A stretch of 8,582 nucleotides of DNA, taken from assembly GCA_011052255.1 (NCBI GenBank), contig DRJJ01000156.1, positions 1 through 8,582 on the forward strand, given 5' to 3'. Origin of the DNA: Gammaproteobacteria bacterium (GTDB lineage: Bacteria; Pseudomonadota; Gammaproteobacteria; DRJJ01). Position numbers and translations under genes: made by a program. Below the pieces are notes generated by a model. That model was not told where the DNA came from, did no database searches, and was given only the letters and a program-made list of their open reading frames with translations. Shown piece by piece: positions 5,960 through 8,582 of this stretch (position 1 is the stretch's first letter; each line of letters starts with the position of its first letter).

Positions 5960-7221
5960 AACCCTCTTAATGCCATGGCCTGATTGACCCGGCCAATGGC
6001 CAGTTCGTAGGCTGCGGTGCGTAAATCTGTGTTGCCTTGCTTCGCCAGATCATGGACTTGTTGGTAGACCTGGCCAAGACGCTGCTCCAGGCGCAGCATG
6101 ACCGTGTCATACTCCCACGGGAATTCCTGCAGGTTCTGTACCCACTCATAATAGGAAGTCAGCACTCCACCCGCATTGGCCAGCAGATCGGGCACCACCA
6201 TAATACCCCGCTCGCACAGGGTCGTATCCGCCAGATGAGTGATCGGCATATTGGCGGCTTCGACCACCAGACGGGCCTGAATGGCATCGGCATTGTCGCA
6301 ATTAATAGTGGCCTCAATAGCGGCCGGAATCAGGATATCGCAGGACAGTTCCAGCAGTTCGGCATTGTTGATCGATTCTGTACCCGGCAAGCCTTCAAGC
6401 CAACCGGTTTTGGTAACGTAGTGATGTGCCTGCTCGATATCGATACCCGTTTCACATATGACACCGTTGTGCGCATCGGATAGTGCTATGACACGAGCAC
6501 CCATGGCGGCAAGATGCTGTGCGGTATGAAAACCGACATTACCAAAACCCTGAATCACAACCGCGGCATCTTTTATGGGTAGCGCCATTTCACTTGCTAT
6601 CTTGCCGGTCAGGTAGGCAACCCCCCGACCGGTAGCCTCCAGCCGCCCGGCTGACCCACCCAGTTCTATGGGCTTGCCAGTCACGATAGCAGGGGTATAA
6701 CCATGGGTCTTGCTGTATTCCTCGAGGATCCATGCCATCACCTGTGGGTTGGTGCCGACATCCGGCGCCGGGATGTCGTGATGCACACCAAATACCAGTC
6801 CCATTTTCTGGACAAAGCGCTTGGTCAGAGTCTCCAGCGCATACTGGCTCAGCTGGTTAGGGTCGACTGCGATCCCCCCTTTCGCGCCACCGAAAGGGAC
6901 ATTCACCAGGGCTGTCTTCCAGGTCATTAATTGCGCCAGCGCGCGAATCTCGCCCATGTTGACTGATTGATGGAAACGCAGACCACCTTTGAAGGGACCG
7001 CGTGCATGATTGTGTTGCACCCGGTAACCGGTGTAGGTATGCAGTTCACCACCATCATCATCTGTACGATGTGGTCGCAGCGGAATGCTGACGGTAGTCT
7101 CCCGGAATGCCGATAACAGTAGCTCCCTTTGCGCGTTCTCTAGTTGTAGCGACTCAAATGCCCTTTCCAGAAAATGGTTTTGCGTTTCCTGACACTGGCA
7201 ATGCTTGTGTTCAGTCGGCAT
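5956..7221 (-). CDS. Glu/Leu/Phe/Val dehydrogenase family glutamate dehydrogenase
   Basis: A 421-residue cytosolic enzyme that interconverts glutamate with 2-oxoglutarate plus ammonia. The substrate domain shows GPFKGGLRFH (75-84), the WKTALVNVPFGGAKGG block (101-116, K102 and catalytic K114), and PAPDVGT (151-157, D154). The Rossmann domain has GFGNVG (225-230), with D249 in ALSDAHNG near the end of the second strand; an acidic residue there favours NAD. PDLLANAGGV (344-353) and SYYEWVQN follow. Length fits the ~420-residue hexameric class. The ATG at 7221 has AAGGGG 4 nt upstream. Oddities are an N-terminal His/Cys cluster (H5, H7, C8, C10, H16) and EAANMPIT (321-328), where this class usually reads ANGPTT. 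It lies 73 nt downstream of the cyclopropane synthase gene in the same direction. Glutamate is the most likely substrate; leucine or valine cannot be fully excluded. Confidence 0.93.
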   Translation of the reverse strand: MPTEHKHCQCQETQNHFLERAFESLQLENAQRELLLSAFRETTVSIPLRPHRTDDDGGELHTYTGYRVQHNHARGPFKGGLRFHQSVNMGEIRALAQLMTWKTALVNVPFGGAKGGIAVDPNQLSQYALETLTKRFVQKMGLVFGVHHDIPAPDVGTNPQVMAWILEEYSKTHGYTPAIVTGKPIELGGSAGRLEATGRGVAYLTGKIASEMALPIKDAAVVIQGFGNVGFHTAQHLAAMGARVIALSDAHNGVICETGIDIEQAHHYVTKTGWLEGLPGTESINNAELLELSCDILIPAAIEATINCDNADAIQARLVVEAANMPITHLADTTLCERGIMVVPDLLANAGGVLTSYYEWVQNLQEFPWEYDTVMLRLEQRLGQVYQQVHDLAKQGNTDLRTAAYELAIGRVNQAMALRGF

Positions 7222-7241
7222 GGTACCCCTTATCGTCTATT

Positions 7242-7270
7242 GTTAGATTCATAATCTGAGTAACAGGCAA
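7242..7270 (-). promoter_or_regulatory. Candidate promoter for the glutamate dehydrogenase gene
   Basis: On the - strand, TTGCCT (7270-7265) and TCTAAC (7247-7242) are 17 nt apart, each matching the sigma-70 consensus at 4 of 6 positions. The -10 overlaps an imperfect dyad (TGTT-AGATT-CAT-AATCT-GAGT-AACA, 7241-7265) that could be an operator. The leader to the ATG would be short, about 15 nt. No terminator for the upstream synthase gene is evident in the gap, so read-through is also possible. Confidence 0.3.
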
Positions 7271-7294
7271 GGATTCTGCGCACTGGCAGGTGTT

Positions 7295-8551
7295 CTATTT
7301 CCGAGCCGGCGCATGATCGACATTCACCCCGTGACAGGGATATAAATCGTCACGCCGCAAGGGTATTGGTAGTAGATCCTGCTGATGACCAACCAGTAAC
7401 TGATGAACACCAATACTGCCTTTATTAAAGAAGTAAGCGGAACCTGCCATGTATAAACGCCATAGCCTATAAGTCACTTCACTGGTCTGGCTGATGGCTT
7501 TTTCACGATTCGCCTCCAGTGCCGCAACCCAGCGCCGCAAAGTATAAGCATAATGACGACGCAGGCCTTCCGTATCCAGCACTTCAAAACCGGCCTGTTC
7601 CATCGCGGAAGCCACTTCACTGACGCGTGTCAGCTCTCCATCCGGAAAGATATAACGATTGATAAAACGGGTCAACGGTGTCCGACTCCAGCGAGTATCG
7701 CTGGTTATGCCGTGGTTCAGAAACAGTCCGCCCGGCTTCAGGACACGTTTGACTGTGCCAAAATAGGTCGGAAAATTTTTCAGCCCGACATGCTCAAACA
7801 TGCCGACACTGACTACCCGGTCGTATGCTGCCTGTTCCGGCAAATCACGGTAGTCGAGCAATTCAATCTTCACCTGCTGCTCCAGACCTTCGGCAATCAC
7901 CCTTTCATTGGCAAAACGCTGCTGGGCCTTGCTGAGTGTAATCCCGTGTACCGTAACGCCATAGTAGCGCGCCGCATAGATGGCCAGTGCGCCCCATCCA
8001 CAGCCGATATCAAGTAAGGTTTGACCGGGCTGCAAGCGTAATTTACGACACAGGTAGTCCAGTTTCTCTCGCTGTGCTTCAGCCAGAGACTGTTGCTCAT
8101 TACTGAAATAGGCGCAGGAATAAACCATCTCCGGATCCAGCCACAGGCGGTAGAATTCATTACTGACATCATAGTGATGCGCTATGCTGGCTCGGCCATT
8201 CTTGTGTGTTGTTTTGCCCGATGACTTTTCCGTCATTACTGATCTGTGATGGAGACCAGGCAATTGTAATGCCGACCACAGCAGGCGCCACTTTTTCCCA
8301 GGTGATAAATGCAATGTTTTAAGGTGTGTCTCCAGGTCAAACAATGCTTCCATATTGCCATTGATGGATATCGCGCCATCAAGGTAGGCCTCCGTGAGGC
8401 GTGACAGACTGCGATATAAAACCAGCTCACGTATCACTCCGGGATCATGAAAGATTATACAACACTCGGTGTCCGCGCTACCGGCCTTCTGACTGCCATC
8501 CCAAAGCTGGATTGCCACCTTGCCCTGGTAGTCCTTGAGCAGAGTTGACAT
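7295..8551 (-). CDS. cfa: Cyclopropane-fatty-acyl-phospholipid synthase
   Basis: A 418-residue SAM-dependent enzyme that adds a methylene group across cis double bonds of acyl chains in membrane phospholipids, acting at the inner face of the membrane. The N-terminal lipid-binding part (1-110) is followed by the conserved HHYDVSNEFY (125-134) and YSCAYF (144-149). The SAM motif is LLDIGCGWG (179-187), then VGMFEHVG (249-256), HGIT (280-283), YIFPDGEL (300-307) and RRHYAYTLRRW (331-341). By alignment with the E. coli enzyme from memory, the bicarbonate site would be C146, E253, H280, I282 and Y334, all present. The first ATG is at 8551, but it has no recognisable ribosome site and the frame stays open to the right edge (10 more codons without a stop). 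The N-terminus is short for the family, so the true start may lie outside the window. Confidence 0.93.
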   Translation of the reverse strand: MSTLLKDYQGKVAIQLWDGSQKAGSADTECCIIFHDPGVIRELVLYRSLSRLTEAYLDGAISINGNMEALFDLETHLKTLHLSPGKKWRLLWSALQLPGLHHRSVMTEKSSGKTTHKNGRASIAHHYDVSNEFYRLWLDPEMVYSCAYFSNEQQSLAEAQREKLDYLCRKLRLQPGQTLLDIGCGWGALAIYAARYYGVTVHGITLSKAQQRFANERVIAEGLEQQVKIELLDYRDLPEQAAYDRVVSVGMFEHVGLKNFPTYFGTVKRVLKPGGLFLNHGITSDTRWSRTPLTRFINRYIFPDGELTRVSEVASAMEQAGFEVLDTEGLRRHYAYTLRRWVAALEANREKAISQTSEVTYRLWRLYMAGSAYFFNKGSIGVHQLLVGHQQDLLPIPLRRDDLYPCHGVNVDHAPARK

Positions 8552-8582
8552 GATTCGGGAACTGATAGTTGCGATCGATTTA

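Noticed and set aside
6037..6483. + strand open frame of 148 codons
   Set aside because: It is antisense to the glutamate dehydrogenase gene, which has full family motifs in its own frame.
7271..7294. Possible terminator after the cyclopropane synthase gene
   Set aside because: Only a 4-bp CTGC/GCAG stem is present and no T run follows, so none is called.
7553..8017. + strand open frame of 154 codons
   Set aside because: It is antisense to the cyclopropane synthase SAM domain and has no recognisable domain of its own.

Overview
The window looks like a chromosomal piece of a mid-G+C gammaproteobacterium. This is inferred from the CopA family type, the DUF2933 / ICMT-like gene pair, the proteobacterial RND and Cfa proteins, and a G+C-rich intergenic palindrome of a kind common in that class. 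I cannot name a genus. There are no RNA genes, insertion sequences, phage genes or CRISPR arrays, and coding density is high.

Left part (1-2808), copper and metal handling. A Tat-exported multicopper oxidase of the CopA family reads leftward and is cut by the left edge, so its C-terminal copper ligands are missing. A ~300-bp divergent intergenic region follows. On the right of it is a 43-residue membrane-anchored peptide with an HGGHGGH motif (DUF2933-like), and 26 nt further an ICMT-like membrane methyltransferase. The promoter in front of the peptide has a 20-nt spacer around a small dyad, the shape used by MerR/CueR-type activators.

Middle part (2809-5959), membrane genes on the + strand. 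These are a DUF998 integral membrane protein with an ambiguous start (a CRP-like palindrome sits on its GTG) and a 770-residue RND/MMPL-type transporter with an acidic motif in each half. A 19-bp perfect palindrome of an apparent repeat family lies between them. The four + strand genes may be one loose operon, but the 43-nt (106-nt from the alternative ATG) and 90-nt gaps allow separate transcription.

Right part (5956-8582), - strand. A Glu/Leu/Phe/Val-type glutamate dehydrogenase shares stop-codon bases with the convergent RND gene and carries an unusual His/Cys-rich N-terminus. Upstream of it is a cyclopropane-fatty-acid synthase whose start is close to the right edge.

How they fit together: CopA, the His-rich peptide and the ICMT-like protein form a plausible periplasmic and inner-membrane copper-defence module. 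DUF998, RND and Cfa are envelope or lipid proteins; any functional link between them is inference from proximity. Glutamate dehydrogenase is a central nitrogen and carbon enzyme with no obvious link to the rest. The least described element is the small His-rich peptide with its methyltransferase partner.
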